A DNA stretch of 64,000 bases from Parvimonas micra (GCF_037482165.1 NZ_CP148048.1:1240001-1304000); one strand, 5' to 3'; counted from the first letter of the stretch, positions 25,153 through 35,082 are shown. The notes: a model not told the origin generated them from the sequence alone. Numbers and translations are program-made.

Positions 25153-26484
25153 TTAATCTTTTGTCAAATTATAAAATTCATCAGTTATAATATATCTATA
25201 ATATTTCAAAAATATTATACTCAATATAAATTCATTCACAAATTGTGAAAATGCAACTCCAAATAGAGATAAATCAAAAATTTGTGTTAATATCAACATT
25301 AAAATAAGACTTAAGATATTTACTCCTGCAGTTGTTTTTAATAAAAACATATTTTTATTCAAACCTTGTAAAGCACATTTGTATATGTATGAATATGAAC
25401 TACAAATATTTGCAACTAAGAAAAAAATCAAAAATTTTGTAGTAATATTTTGTACAGAAATGTCATCTGTAATAAGTTTAGGTAAATATTCTCTAAAAAT
25501 AAAGAATAATGCACTTCCAAAGATAAATAATACAGTTGTAATCTTAACAGAAATTTTAGGATAATCTATCAAATTTCTAAAGTTTTTCTCGCCGGAACTT
25601 ATGCTTATTAAACTCAAAGTCGCAGAACCATAGATATGTTTAAAAGTAAATAAAAACATAATCAAATTTGTAATTATTGAATATCCAGCAAATTCGTTAT
25701 TTCCTATTCTAATAACAATCATATTGAAAATAATAACAAAAATAGTTCCGTCAAAAATTTCCTGTATCATAATAGGAAAAGCTAATTTAAAATGATTAAT
25801 TCCATTTATAAAATAGCTTTTTATTAATTCAAATTTTAAATTTAATTTATTTTTCAATACAAAAATGTAAATAAGAAGATTTACAAACATTGAAAAAACT
25901 GTAGTAAATCCGACCATAGTAATTCCAAGTTTTGGAAAACCGAATTTTCCAAGAACAAACAAATAATCTAAACACAGATTTAAAACTGAAGAAATAGTAG
26001 AGCCTATTAAAATCCATTTTGTCATATTTGAAATTCTAAAATACGCCCCAAATGTAAATAAACATAGTTGTAACAAGACGCAAAAACTCATAGGATATGA
26101 AAACAAAATACCTTGTTTCAAAGTTTCTCCGGACAAATTATAGAATATTTTTAAAAAATATGTTTTTCCTATCAACATTAATAATAAGAATATAATTCCG
26201 ATAAAAATATTTATAGCAAGAGACGAAAAAAATTCATAATTTAAACCTTTTTTATCTCCTTGTCCCAGTTTTTCTCCAAGTTTTGTATTTATAATTATTG
26301 CAGTCGCTCCTAAAACTCCACTTATAGTATATAATGTTGAAGAAATCAAATTTACCGCATTAAATGCGGGTGTTGAAACTCTTGCAACGATAGCAATATC
26401 GGATAACTCCAAAATATAACTTAGAATGAAGTTTACCATAAGTGGAAAAGCGAATTTGTTAAGTTCTAATCTTTTATTTTTCAT
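25153..26484 (-). CDS. MATE family multidrug/Na+ efflux transporter
   Basis: 443 residues with about 12 membrane segments. The start LNKFAFPLMVNFILSYILELSDIAIVARVS and the internal two-fold repeat (PIMIQEIFDGTIFVIIFNMI in the second half) are typical of MATE exporters. It overlaps the end of topA by 11 bases and has no clear ribosome binding site, so translation probably depends on coupling to topA. Substrates cannot be told. Confidence 0.88.
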   Translation of the reverse strand: MKNKRLELNKFAFPLMVNFILSYILELSDIAIVARVSTPAFNAVNLISSTLYTISGVLGATAIIINTKLGEKLGQGDKKGLNYEFFSSLAINIFIGIIFLLLMLIGKTYFLKIFYNLSGETLKQGILFSYPMSFCVLLQLCLFTFGAYFRISNMTKWILIGSTISSVLNLCLDYLFVLGKFGFPKLGITMVGFTTVFSMFVNLLIYIFVLKNKLNLKFELIKSYFINGINHFKLAFPIMIQEIFDGTIFVIIFNMIVIRIGNNEFAGYSIITNLIMFLFTFKHIYGSATLSLISISSGEKNFRNLIDYPKISVKITTVLFIFGSALFFIFREYLPKLITDDISVQNITTKFLIFFLVANICSSYSYIYKCALQGLNKNMFLLKTTAGVNILSLILMLILTQIFDLSLFGVAFSQFVNEFILSIIFLKYYRYIITDEFYNLTKD

Positions 26485-28567
26485 TTTTCTTTTTCTTTAA
26501 ATCAATCTCAAAATCACAATTTTCGTCGGAACATTTTAGTGCATGTTTAAATCTATTTTTAACTTCAACTAAGAATTTTCCACATTTTTCGCATTTTTTA
26601 TCAGCTATAGGCTTGTCCCAAATTGCATAATCACATTCAGGATAATTTTCACAACCGTAAAAAACTTTTCTCTTTTTGGATATTTTTTCTATTATTCTTC
26701 CACCACATTTAGGACATTTTACCCCAGTATCTTTAACTTCCTTTTTTATATAATTACAATCAGGAAATCCGCTACAACCGATAAATCTACCGAATTTTGT
26801 CTTTTTGACAACCAAATTTTTACCACATTGTGGACATTTTTCATCAAGAACTTCATCTTTTATTTTATAATCCTCTGAATCTCCTTCAGACCTTTTCAAA
26901 AATGTTTCAAAAACAGCATAGAAGTCTGAAATAACTTTTTTCCAATCCTTTTTATTTTCAGCTATTTCATCAAGTTTTTCTTCCATTTCCATAGTGAATT
27001 TTTCATTTATAATTGTTTCAAAGTTGGAAACTAAAAACTTATTTACATTTTTTCCTAAATCCGTTGGAATGATTTTTTTATTCTCAATTAAAATATAAAA
27101 TCTGCTTGTCAAACTGTTTATAATACTAGCATAGGTACTTGGTCTTCCAATCCCGTTTTCTTCAAGTTTTTTAACCAAAGTAGCCTCTGTAAAATTGGCA
27201 ACCGGTTTTGTAAAATGTTGACTTTGTTCTATTTTTTCAGCTTTTATTACATCTTTAACTTCAAGTTTTGGCAATGGTTCATCTTTAATATCACTTGAAG
27301 TATATATTTTTGAAAATCCGTCAAATAAAGTATATCTTCCATTTAATTTATAGATACAATTATTAGAATTTAAAACTATTTGTGTACTTTCGTAACTTTC
27401 AGCTTTCATTTGAGAAGCGACTGTTCTTTCCCAAATTAATTTATAAAGTTTATATTGATTTGCAGTTAAATAGCTTTTTATTTTTTCAGGACTTCTAAAA
27501 ATACTACTTGGTCTAACACCCTCATGAGCATCTTGTGAATTTTTTTTCTTTAAATTGTACTCATTACCTTTACTTGCATAATTTTTCCCATAATTTTCGG
27601 TAATATACTCAATTGCCTCTGCAACTATTTCTGATGAAATTCTAGTTGAGTCAGTTCTCATATATGAAATCAAACCGACTGATCCTTCTTTACCAACATT
27701 AATCCCTTCATAAAGTTGTTGAGCAATACTCATAGTCATTGAGCTTGAAAAACCTAATTTTCTTCCCGCTTCTTGTTGTAATGTACTTGTAGTAAAAGGT
27801 GGTTGTGGTTTTCTCTCTTTTTTTACCTTTTTTACATCTTCCACGATAAAATTATCTTTATCTGTTTTTTCTACAACTTTTAAAGCCTCTTTTTCATTTT
27901 TTATTTCTTTTTTTACTATTTTTTTATTTTCATATTCTCCATAATATAGTGATTTAAACTCTATGTTTTGGACATTATGTATCCCTTCGATCTTCCAAAA
28001 TTCTTCCGGAACAAAATTATCTATCTCTTCTTGACGTTCACAGATAATTTTTAAAGTTGCAGATTGAACACGACCTGCAGAAAGTCCACTCTTTATTTTT
28101 TTCCAAAGAATCGGAGATAGTTTATATCCTACAAGTCTATCTAAAACTCTTCTAGCTTGTTGAGAATTTACTAAATTCATATCTATTTTTCTTGAATTTT
28201 TTATAGATTCTTTGATACTTTTTTTAGTAATTTCGTGAAATTCTATTCTGTTATTTGCATTAATATCAAGACCTAAAAGGTAGGCAATATGCCAAGAAAT
28301 TGCTTCCCCTTCTCTGTCGGGGTCGGTCGCAAGATATATGTTTTCAGAATTTTTATAAAGCTCTTTTAATTCTTTAATCTTGGATGCCTTTCCTCTTACA
28401 TTTATATATTCAGGTTCAAAATTATTTTCTATGTCTATCCCCATTTTGCTTTTAGGTAAATCTCTTATATGTCCAACACTTGCTACAACTTTGTAATTAC
28501 TTCCAAGCATTTTGCTCACTGTTTTAGCCTTTGTTGGAGATTCTACTATAACTAAATTTTTATACAA
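26474..28567 (-). CDS. topA: DNA topoisomerase I
   Basis: 697 residues; relaxes negative supercoils. Toprim domain at the start (VIVESPTKAKT, DPDREGEAISWHI), RVQSATLKII, the active-site Tyr in GLISYMRTDST near residue 302 and three C-terminal four-Cys zinc ribbons (CPQCGK, CPKCGG, CEKCGK). I place the start at a TTG (28565-28567) six bases after AAGGAG; no ATG fits, and an upstream TTG lies inside the GNAT gene. The GNAT stop is 10 bases upstream, so the genes form one transcript. Confidence 0.93.
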   Translation of the reverse strand: MYKNLVIVESPTKAKTVSKMLGSNYKVVASVGHIRDLPKSKMGIDIENNFEPEYINVRGKASKIKELKELYKNSENIYLATDPDREGEAISWHIAYLLGLDINANNRIEFHEITKKSIKESIKNSRKIDMNLVNSQQARRVLDRLVGYKLSPILWKKIKSGLSAGRVQSATLKIICERQEEIDNFVPEEFWKIEGIHNVQNIEFKSLYYGEYENKKIVKKEIKNEKEALKVVEKTDKDNFIVEDVKKVKKERKPQPPFTTSTLQQEAGRKLGFSSSMTMSIAQQLYEGINVGKEGSVGLISYMRTDSTRISSEIVAEAIEYITENYGKNYASKGNEYNLKKKNSQDAHEGVRPSSIFRSPEKIKSYLTANQYKLYKLIWERTVASQMKAESYESTQIVLNSNNCIYKLNGRYTLFDGFSKIYTSSDIKDEPLPKLEVKDVIKAEKIEQSQHFTKPVANFTEATLVKKLEENGIGRPSTYASIINSLTSRFYILIENKKIIPTDLGKNVNKFLVSNFETIINEKFTMEMEEKLDEIAENKKDWKKVISDFYAVFETFLKRSEGDSEDYKIKDEVLDEKCPQCGKNLVVKKTKFGRFIGCSGFPDCNYIKKEVKDTGVKCPKCGGRIIEKISKKRKVFYGCENYPECDYAIWDKPIADKKCEKCGKFLVEVKNRFKHALKCSDENCDFEIDLKKKKNEK

Positions 28568-28577
28568 AACTAACTCC

Positions 28578-29021
28578 TTACACAATCTTACTCATTGAAA
28601 TATGTTCTATTCCAACTTCAACAAAAATATCATCATTATCTTTAGTATATCCTAACATTTCATAAAAGGTCATTGCATGATATTGTGCTGAAAATCTGAT
28701 TGTCTTCTTTTCATTTTCTTTCTTAAATTTTTTTACAGTTTCTTCCATACTTATAAATAAAAACTTCCCTACTCCCTTTCCTCTGCAAGATTTCTTTACA
28801 CAGGCTCTTCCAAAATAGACAATGTCTTTATTTATATTCATAATCCTTGCAGTTGCAAGAAGCTCATCTCCTTCAAAAACTCCAACATGAATTGTATCTT
28901 CTAAACTATCTCTGTCATCAACTTCATATTCAAGTGGGACTTTTTGTTCATCGACGAAAACTTCCTCTCGCAAAGCGAATGCCTTTTCAATTTCTTCGCT
29001 TTTTAAAATTCTATATTCCAT
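28578..29021 (-). CDS. GNAT family N-acetyltransferase
   Basis: 147 residues. The acetyl-CoA loop ACVKKSCRGKGVGKFLF (Q/RxxGxG/A) near residue 75 and the ElaA-like features (LREEVFVDEQKVPLEYEVDD at the N-terminus) mark a GNAT enzyme. The acceptor is unknown. GGAGATG precedes the ATG. It is the first gene before topA. Confidence 0.88.
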   Translation of the reverse strand: MEYRILKSEEIEKAFALREEVFVDEQKVPLEYEVDDRDSLEDTIHVGVFEGDELLATARIMNINKDIVYFGRACVKKSCRGKGVGKFLFISMEETVKKFKKENEKKTIRFSAQYHAMTFYEMLGYTKDNDDIFVEVGIEHISMSKIV

Positions 29022-29106
29022 AAAAACATCTCCGTATAATCTATAAACTCTCTATATGTTATATAATTTAATTAATTTTGTCAATATATTTTTATAATTT
29101 CACAAT

Positions 29107-29137
29107 TAAAAAAGTGTCAATTTTATAAAATTGACAC
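29107..29137. terminator. Terminator of the thyA-flavin reductase unit
   Basis: AAAGTGTCAATTTT / AAAATTGACAC stem with A and T runs; works for the minus-strand genes ending at 29150. Confidence 0.82.
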
Positions 29138-29149
29138 AAAAATTTAATT

Positions 29150-29686
29150 TTATTCTATTATATATGCACTTACAATTTCTCCATAATAAGCTGTATGATA
29201 ATCCCTGTTTGCTCCATAAAATTCTCCTGACACATTTTCAGGATAATTTTTTTCCTTTATTTCCTTGGGAATTGCATTTTCATCTTGTTTTTGTTTATAA
29301 ATAACCTTACATTCCAAAGTTAAAGACAATTCCTTTATCGCAGGAACATCGACAATTTCAGGTTCAATCAAAGTTAAATTCAAATCTTTAATTTTATCGG
29401 TATCTCTTCCTGATTTAGTTCCGCAAACTCCAATTATATTTTTATCAAAATTATTTAAAAAAATATTTACAGTAAATTCTCCACTTTCATCAAGTAATTT
29501 TTTTGTAAAACGACTTTCTCTAACAAATGCTGTAAAAATCGGTCTATTCCATTCTATTCCCAAAGTTCCCCAAGAAATTGACATTGTATTTACCTTTTCT
29601 TTTGACTTTGTTGTAAGCAAAACACCCTTTTCAACTGCTAACATTATTTCTTTTGCATAATCAAAAACATTAATTTTTCTTTTCAT
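29150..29686 (-). CDS. Flavin reductase-like FMN-binding protein
   Basis: 178 residues of the flavin reductase domain family: GVLLTTKSKEKVNTMSISWG near residue 22, then RPIFTAFVRESRFT near 50 and DYHTAYYGEIVSAY at the C-terminus. It probably binds FMN and transfers electrons from a reduced carrier; the partner is unknown. It starts 9 bases after the thyA stop with an AGGAG site, so the two are co-transcribed. Confidence 0.88.
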   Translation of the reverse strand: MKRKINVFDYAKEIMLAVEKGVLLTTKSKEKVNTMSISWGTLGIEWNRPIFTAFVRESRFTKKLLDESGEFTVNIFLNNFDKNIIGVCGTKSGRDTDKIKDLNLTLIEPEIVDVPAIKELSLTLECKVIYKQKQDENAIPKEIKEKNYPENVSGEFYGANRDYHTAYYGEIVSAYIIE

Positions 29687-29695
29687 AATTTTCTC

Positions 29696-30526
29696 CTAAA
29701 TTGCAATCGGAATATCTTTTATTTGTTCTCCACATTTATAATTTTCTATTATAACATCATCTGATGTAAAATCGTAAAAGTTTTTAACATCAGGATTTAA
29801 AGTAACCTTTGGAGCAGGAAATTTTTCTCTAGTAATAAGTTCTTTTATAATCGGAACATGTCTATCATAGATATGAGCATCAGCTATTACATGAACAAGC
29901 TCTCCAACTTCCAAATTACATTCTCTAGCAAGCATATGAATCAAAATTGCATATTGACAAACATTCCAATTATTTGCTGCCAAAATATCTTGACTCCTTT
30001 GATTTAAAATAGCATTCAGCTTGTTCCCTATAACATTAAAAGTCATACTATATGCACAAGGATATAAATTCATTTCAGATAAATCTTCATGAACGTAAAT
30101 ATTTGTAATTATTCTTCTACTATAAGGATTGTTTTTCAAATCGTAAATAACTCTATCAACCTGGTCAAACATCCCTTCCTTATATTTATGTTTAACTCCA
30201 AGCTGATAACCGTAAGCCTTTCCGATACTTCCGTTTTCATCAGCCCATTCATCCCAAACATGACTCTTTAAATCCTTAATATTATTGGACTTCTTTTGCC
30301 ATATCCAAAGCATTTCGTCAGTACATAATTTTATAGCTGTTTTTCTAAGTGTAAGTGCAGGAAATTCTTCCGCCAAATTGTATCTATTTACAACTCCAAA
30401 TTTTTTTATCGTATATGCCTTTGTTCCATCTTCCCAAACAGGACGAACTTTTTCTCCCTTTGTGTCTACTCCATTTTCAAGTATATCTTTACACATTGAA
30501 ATAAATATATCATCTGCTCTACTCAT
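29696..30526 (-). CDS. thyA: Thymidylate synthase (ThyA, divergent clade)
   Basis: 276 residues; makes dTMP from dUMP with methylene-THF. SRRIITNIYVHED near residue 127 (phosphate Arg pair), Cys in YPCAYSMTF near 155, NQRSQDILAANNWN and HVIADAHIYDRHV are visible. Compared with textbook ThyA, the catalytic loop reads YPCA rather than PPCH and RSQD rather than RSCD, so it belongs to a divergent branch; dUMP/dCMP hydroxymethylase-like activity cannot be excluded. AGGAGATAG precedes the ATG. No dihydrofolate reductase gene is nearby. Confidence 0.9.
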   Translation of the reverse strand: MSRADDIFISMCKDILENGVDTKGEKVRPVWEDGTKAYTIKKFGVVNRYNLAEEFPALTLRKTAIKLCTDEMLWIWQKKSNNIKDLKSHVWDEWADENGSIGKAYGYQLGVKHKYKEGMFDQVDRVIYDLKNNPYSRRIITNIYVHEDLSEMNLYPCAYSMTFNVIGNKLNAILNQRSQDILAANNWNVCQYAILIHMLARECNLEVGELVHVIADAHIYDRHVPIIKELITREKFPAPKVTLNPDVKNFYDFTSDDVIIENYKCGEQIKDIPIAI

Positions 30527-30665
30527 AACTATCTCCTAAAATCATACTACAATAAGAATAACATTTTTAAAACAAAAACGCAAATTCATTAAAGTAGTTT
30601 TACAAAATATTTCTTGTATGATATTGTATATTTCAAAATATTTTTAATTTATATATTAAAAATAC

Positions 30666-30694
30666 TTGATTTATATTTTACGATATGATATAAT
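30666..30694 (+). promoter_or_regulatory. Promoter of rpmE
   Basis: TTGATT (30666-30671), 17 bases, TATAAT (30689-30694), 31 bases before the ribosome binding site. Confidence 0.72.
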
Positions 30695-30737
30695 ATGCGA
30701 AGTGATTAATTTATAATATTTAAGTGAGGTGAATACA

Positions 30738-30983
30738 ATGAAAAAGGGAATACATCCAGAATATAATAAAGTAGTTTTTATGGATACAACAAGTGGATAT
30801 AAATTCATCTGTGGGTCAACAAAAACTTCAAATGAAACAATAGAAATGGAAGATGGTAACACTTATCCATTAATTAAAATCGAAATCAGTTCTGACTCTC
30901 ACCCATTCTACACAGGTCGTCAAAGATTTGTTGAAAAAGGTGGTAGAATTGAAAAATTCAAAAAAAGATACAATATGGACTAG
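30738..30983 (+). CDS. rpmE: 50S ribosomal protein L31, type B
   Basis: 81 residues. [29 protein letters not shown] and [20 protein letters not shown] match the type B (zinc-independent) form, which has no CxxC pair; the single Cys near residue 24 stands where type B proteins usually have Ser. The ATG at 30738 follows GAGGTG at 30725-30730; the GTG at 30729 is part of that site. Monocistronic with its own terminator. Confidence 0.95.
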   Translation: MKKGIHPEYNKVVFMDTTSGYKFICGSTKTSNETIEMEDGNTYPLIKIEISSDSHPFYTGRQRFVEKGGRIEKFKKRYNMD

Positions 30984-30984
30984 T

Positions 30985-31010
30985 AAAAAGCAGAGCAATC
31001 TGCTTTTTTT
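30985..31010 (+). terminator. Terminator of rpmE
   Basis: AAAAAGCAGA / TCTGCTTTTT stem with a 4-base loop and T run. Confidence 0.88.
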
Positions 31011-31019
31011 GTTGCAAAA

Positions 31020-31255
31020 AATCATGGGCTTTAGGAGATTTCCACAGTCGATTGTACCCAAATCAAGATTTGGACAATCTTTGCGTCAGACCTACTATTG
31101 ATTATTTAAAATTAAATAATCAATGTTAGGGCTAGATTCATTTTGCTAACGCTACAGTCGAAATGACGGATAAGGAAAAAAACTTTGTTTAATAGCTTAC
31201 CGTTAAATATAAATCAGCTTACGAGTTATTTTAAAAAATTATAACAAATAAAATA
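31020..31255. repeat. Intergenic repeat cluster D (structured)
   Basis: Fills the gap after rpmE. Parallel to 13325-13510: hairpin GATTGT-CCAAATC / GATTTGG-ACAATC (31050-31079), GTCAGACCTACT (31085-31096), a perfect 13-bp hairpin ATTGATTATTTAA / TTAAATAATCAAT (31097-31124), GTTAGGGCTAGATT (31125-31138), ATGACGGATAAGGAA (31163-31177), AATAGCTTACCGTTA and AAATCAGCTTACGAGTT. The hairpin stems differ in sequence from cluster B while the flanks are kept. Confidence 0.85.
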
Positions 31256-31291
31256 TTTAACATCATAATACTTAATAAAGCAAAAAACAAC

Positions 31292-31319
31292 AAAAAAGAG
31301 CTGTTTTTACAGCCCTTTT
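31292..31319 (-). terminator. Terminator of the ABC exporter unit
   Basis: AAAAGAGCTGT / ACAGCCCTTTT with a 4-base loop and a minus-strand T run. Confidence 0.75.
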
Positions 31320-31322
31320 GAA

Positions 31323-31553
31323 TTAACAACCACCCTTTAATTTTTTACTCCTTATATAAATCTTCGGGAATTTATCGTGTTGATTAAAATAGCCCATAAG
31401 TTCAAAAAATTGAAATGCTCTTTTTTGTTGATCAACAGTCATATTTGTTTTTTCTCTTATGAATTTTTTTGCCTTATTGGAATAAACAAAATATCCGTCA
31501 GCATTTATATCCTTAATAACTATATCATATAAATCATAATACTCTTTCTTCAT
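31323..31553 (-). CDS. Small hypothetical protein downstream of the ABC exporter
   Basis: 76 residues, soluble, unrecognised: MKKEYYDLYDIVIKDINADG, central basic-aromatic stretch and a C-terminus KKLKGGC. Start chosen at 31551-31553 with AAAGGGGAC upstream; it overlaps the end of the exporter gene by 20 bases and shares its terminator, so it belongs to that transcript. The terminal Cys is noteworthy but there is no lipidation signal. Function unknown. Confidence 0.6.
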   Translation of the reverse strand: MKKEYYDLYDIVIKDINADGYFVYSNKAKKFIREKTNMTVDQQKRAFQFFELMGYFNQHDKFPKIYIRSKKLKGGC

Positions 31554-33288
31554 TATTGTCCCCTTTTGCAGATTGTATTTCATACCAAGTTTTATATTTT
31601 CCATTCAAAGCAATAAGCTCGTCATGTGTACCTGTTTCTAAAACTTTTCCATTTTCTATCATAACTATTGTATCACAATTTTTTACAGTGGACAATCTAT
31701 GTGCAATAATCATCGTACTTCTACCCTGCTTCAAAACCTCAATTCCATAGTTGATTATTTTTTCCGTTTCAGTATCGATGTTTGCTGTTGCTTCATCTAA
31801 GATTAAAACTTTTGGATTTCTAACAATAGCTCTAGCAAAGCAAATGATTTGTTTTTCTCCAAGAGATAAGTCTGATCCGCTTATTGCCAGTTCATAATCT
31901 AAATTGTTATTTCTTTTTTGTAAAAGATTTTTACCACCAACTTTTACTATTGCATCTAAAACTTCACTTTCAGTTATATTTTCTTCTTTAAGAGTAATAT
32001 TATCTCTTATACTTCCTGTGAAAATATATGGATCTTGAAGAACTACAGCCATTTGTTTTCTGTAAGAAGCTTTACTTAAATTTTTTATATTTTGTCCGTC
32101 AAATAAAATTTTCCCTCTTTGATTTTCATAAAATCCTAAAATCAAATTCATTATAGTTGACTTTCCGCTTCCGGTAGCACCAACAAAAGCAATTGACTTT
32201 CCTTTGTCAAGTTTAAAATTGACATCCTTTAAAACGGGAACATTTTCTTTGTACTCAAAGCCTACATTTTTAAATTCAATATTTCCTTCAAGGTCAATTT
32301 CTCTATCCGTAGTTTTTTCTTCTTCTATTTCAAAAATTTTGATTATTCTATCGCAAGAAACGAGTGCTGTCTTATATCTATTTATTTGTGATAAAAAGTT
32401 CATAAAAAGTCTTAAAATTCTTTTATTATACTCAATTAAAACATATAAGATACCAACACTTAATCCCAATCCATTAATTTTTAGAATTGTAAAGACTAAG
32501 ATTATCATGGCATTTGTAAAAATCATAGTAAAATCAATTAAATTCCATGAGAATAAAGCATTTAAAATAGTCCTCTTAATATAATTCTTTTCAACTTCTT
32601 TATTTTCTCTTTCAAAAGACTCAATCATCAAATCTTCATTTCCATAGACTTGAATTACAGGTAATGATTTAATCGTTTCATTATAAATTGAGCTTGTAAT
32701 TCCTTCATGTTTTCTTATTGTTTTAGTAACTGCTGTAAGTTTTTCTCCGTAATATTTAGTTACCATATACATAAGTGGTAAATAAATTAAAACAATTAAT
32801 AGCAGATATGGACTGATATAAAACATAACAGTAAGCATCATTGCCAAATTCAACACAAAACCCAAAAGATCATTTAAAAGAGTTTGATATAACTCTTTAA
32901 TTGTATTAGTATCTGTTGTAAATCTTGAAACCAAATCTCCGGCATAAGAACTGTCAAAATATTGCATTTTAAAGTTTTGCATATGTCTTATTAAACTGAA
33001 TTGAATTTTATATGCAATATTACAAGATAGTTTATTAAAACAAATTCTTACAAAGAATAAAAATACTAAAAGCAATACATTAAGTCCCAGATATAATAGT
33101 GCTTTTTGAACAATAAAAGAATAAAAATTTTCCATATTGACTAAATCTGCATCTATAATTGAAGAAATTACAGTTGGTAAATATACATCAAGAAAAACTC
33201 TAAATACAGTACAGATTGAGCCTGTAAAAAACAGGAATTTTTCTTCTAAAAGGTAGGAAGTTAAAAATTTTAATTTACTATTTTTCAT
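31534..33288 (-). CDS. ABC exporter half-transporter (catalytic subunit of a heterodimer)
   Basis: 584 residues: a six-helix membrane domain followed by an ATPase with Walker A GATGSGKST, signature LSLGEKQ, Walker B VLILDEATANID (catalytic Glu intact) and H-loop AHRLS. Together with the upstream gene it forms a heterodimeric exporter of the LmrCD/BmrCD/YheHI kind, moving drugs or lipophilic compounds. AAGGAGG lies six bases before the ATG at 33286-33288, inside the 3' end of the upstream gene (11-base overlap). Confidence 0.9.
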   Translation of the reverse strand: MKNSKLKFLTSYLLEEKFLFFTGSICTVFRVFLDVYLPTVISSIIDADLVNMENFYSFIVQKALLYLGLNVLLLVFLFFVRICFNKLSCNIAYKIQFSLIRHMQNFKMQYFDSSYAGDLVSRFTTDTNTIKELYQTLLNDLLGFVLNLAMMLTVMFYISPYLLLIVLIYLPLMYMVTKYYGEKLTAVTKTIRKHEGITSSIYNETIKSLPVIQVYGNEDLMIESFERENKEVEKNYIKRTILNALFSWNLIDFTMIFTNAMIILVFTILKINGLGLSVGILYVLIEYNKRILRLFMNFLSQINRYKTALVSCDRIIKIFEIEEEKTTDREIDLEGNIEFKNVGFEYKENVPVLKDVNFKLDKGKSIAFVGATGSGKSTIMNLILGFYENQRGKILFDGQNIKNLSKASYRKQMAVVLQDPYIFTGSIRDNITLKEENITESEVLDAIVKVGGKNLLQKRNNNLDYELAISGSDLSLGEKQIICFARAIVRNPKVLILDEATANIDTETEKIINYGIEVLKQGRSTMIIAHRLSTVKNCDTIVMIENGKVLETGTHDELIALNGKYKTWYEIQSAKGDNNEERVL

Positions 33289-35020
33289 CTTCTTCCTCCT
33301 TATCCAAACTTTGATACTCAAATTGTTCCTTATACCAAGAATCTCTAGAAATAAGTTCTTCATGAGTACCTCTGTCGATTATTTCTCCATTGTCCATAAC
33401 TAAAATCAAATCAGAATGTTCAACTGCAGAAATTCTATGAGAAATAATTATATTTGTCCTATTTTTTCTATTTTCCTTAAGAGAATTTACAATTTTACTT
33501 TCAGTATTCGCATCAATTGCAGAAAAAGAATCGTCTAAAATTAAAATTTCAGGATCCCGATATAAAGCTCTGGCAAGAGAAATTCTTTGCTTTTGTCCTC
33601 CTGAAAGTCCAAGACCACGTTCTCCGACAATAGTATCCAGTCCTTTTTCCAAATTTTGTATATCTTTGTAAAAATCTGCCTTTTTTAGAACATTTATAAT
33701 TTTTTCATCACTTTCAGCAATACTTCCAAATAAAATATTTTCTCTGACAGTTTTAGAAAGCAAAATATTCTCTTGACTTACATATCCAAATTTATTCCTT
33801 ACTGACGTAATATCATAGTCTTCATAAGGAATATCATTTATAAAAATCCTATTTTTATCAAAATTATAAAATCTTAAAATCTGTTTAACTAATGTACTCT
33901 TTCCACTTCCACTTTTTCCAACTATTCCTAAAGTTTCTCCTTTATTTAACTTAAAACTGATGTCTTTAAGTGAAACTTCTTTTTCTCCGGGATAACTAAA
34001 AGAAAAGTTTTTAAATTCCATAGTGGAAAAGTTCTCTAAAATTCTATCTCCGTTTTCTATTTCTGTCTTATCATCAAGTAAAAGATTTATTCTATTTATA
34101 GAAACTAAAGCTCTTTTATAAGTATTTATACAATCTCCAAGTCCCCAAAAAGACCAAGCCAACATCTCAGCTAATCCAAAGAATGTTACAAGTTTCCCAA
34201 CTGTAATACTATCATTTCTTACTAAAAACGCTCCATAAAAAAGTCCAATAACCATGGAAATTGACCTTATAAAGGAGTTTGAAAGAAATGATAACATCCA
34301 AAGATTTACTTCTATAAAAGCTAAGTCAAAATAATATTTAATGATTTTAGAAATATTCTTTTGTCTTACTTCCTCATTTACATAACTTTTAATAAGTTTT
34401 ATTCCTTCAATTATTTCCAAAATCTCTTGACTTGACTTTCCAAAAGTCAAATTCATTTCTTCATTAACTTTTCCTACTTTATTACTAATTTTATTTGTGA
34501 TTACTGCAGTAAAAACAAATGGCAACATAACAGCAACTGTAAGCTCCCAAGAAATAAAAAACACCAAATAACTTGCACATATTAAAGGCATAACAATAGA
34601 ATCACAAGCTAATAGAATTCCAAAAGTAAAATAGTCGTATATATACTTTGTTTCGTTATCTGCAAGTCCGATTACATCACCTGCAGTATTTTTTTGAAAA
34701 AAGTCAGGAGACTTTTTTAAGATTTTTCTAAAGATTATATCTTTGTAATACATTTTTAGCTTTGCACCTGATCCATAGGCTAAATATGAAAAAGTCATAA
34801 AGCCAAAGAAGTTTACTACTCCTAAAAAAACCATTAAACCCACATATTTATAAACTTTAACAGCTTCAAAATTTGGACTTTTAAACAAATCTACAATAGT
34901 TCCAGAAAGAGTAATTATATATATCAAAATGAAACTACTAAGAATATCAAAAATTAATCCAAATAAAAATCTAGTTTTTGCCTTTTTAAAGCCATCTCGA
35001 ACAGCCCAATATATCCCCAT
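33278..35020 (-). CDS. ABC exporter half-transporter (degenerate-site subunit)
   Basis: 580 residues: six-helix membrane domain plus ATPase with Walker A GKSGSGKST, signature LSGGQKQR and Walker B ILILDDSFSAID. The residue after the Walker B Asp is Asp, not the catalytic Glu, the usual mark of the degenerate site in heterodimeric exporters. Start at ATG 35018-35020 after GAAGGTGA. Only about 60 bases, including the lacI-type gene's terminator, separate it from that gene, so its own promoter must be in or near that gap, or readthrough supplies expression. Confidence 0.9.
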   Translation of the reverse strand: MGIYWAVRDGFKKAKTRFLFGLIFDILSSFILIYIITLSGTIVDLFKSPNFEAVKVYKYVGLMVFLGVVNFFGFMTFSYLAYGSGAKLKMYYKDIIFRKILKKSPDFFQKNTAGDVIGLADNETKYIYDYFTFGILLACDSIVMPLICASYLVFFISWELTVAVMLPFVFTAVITNKISNKVGKVNEEMNLTFGKSSQEILEIIEGIKLIKSYVNEEVRQKNISKIIKYYFDLAFIEVNLWMLSFLSNSFIRSISMVIGLFYGAFLVRNDSITVGKLVTFFGLAEMLAWSFWGLGDCINTYKRALVSINRINLLLDDKTEIENGDRILENFSTMEFKNFSFSYPGEKEVSLKDISFKLNKGETLGIVGKSGSGKSTLVKQILRFYNFDKNRIFINDIPYEDYDITSVRNKFGYVSQENILLSKTVRENILFGSIAESDEKIINVLKKADFYKDIQNLEKGLDTIVGERGLGLSGGQKQRISLARALYRDPEILILDDSFSAIDANTESKIVNSLKENRKNRTNIIISHRISAVEHSDLILVMDNGEIIDRGTHEELISRDSWYKEQFEYQSLDKEEEDEK

Positions 35021-35040
35021 TCTATCACCTTCTTTCATTT

Positions 35041-35067
35041 CAAAAAAAGCTCTTCAAAAAGAAGAGC
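35041..35067 (-). terminator. Terminator of the LacI-family gene
   Basis: GCTCTTC (35049-35055) / GAAGAGC (35061-35067) with a minus-strand T run from the A run at 35042-35048. Confidence 0.82.
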
Positions 35068-35082
35068 ATTTTTAAAATTTAT

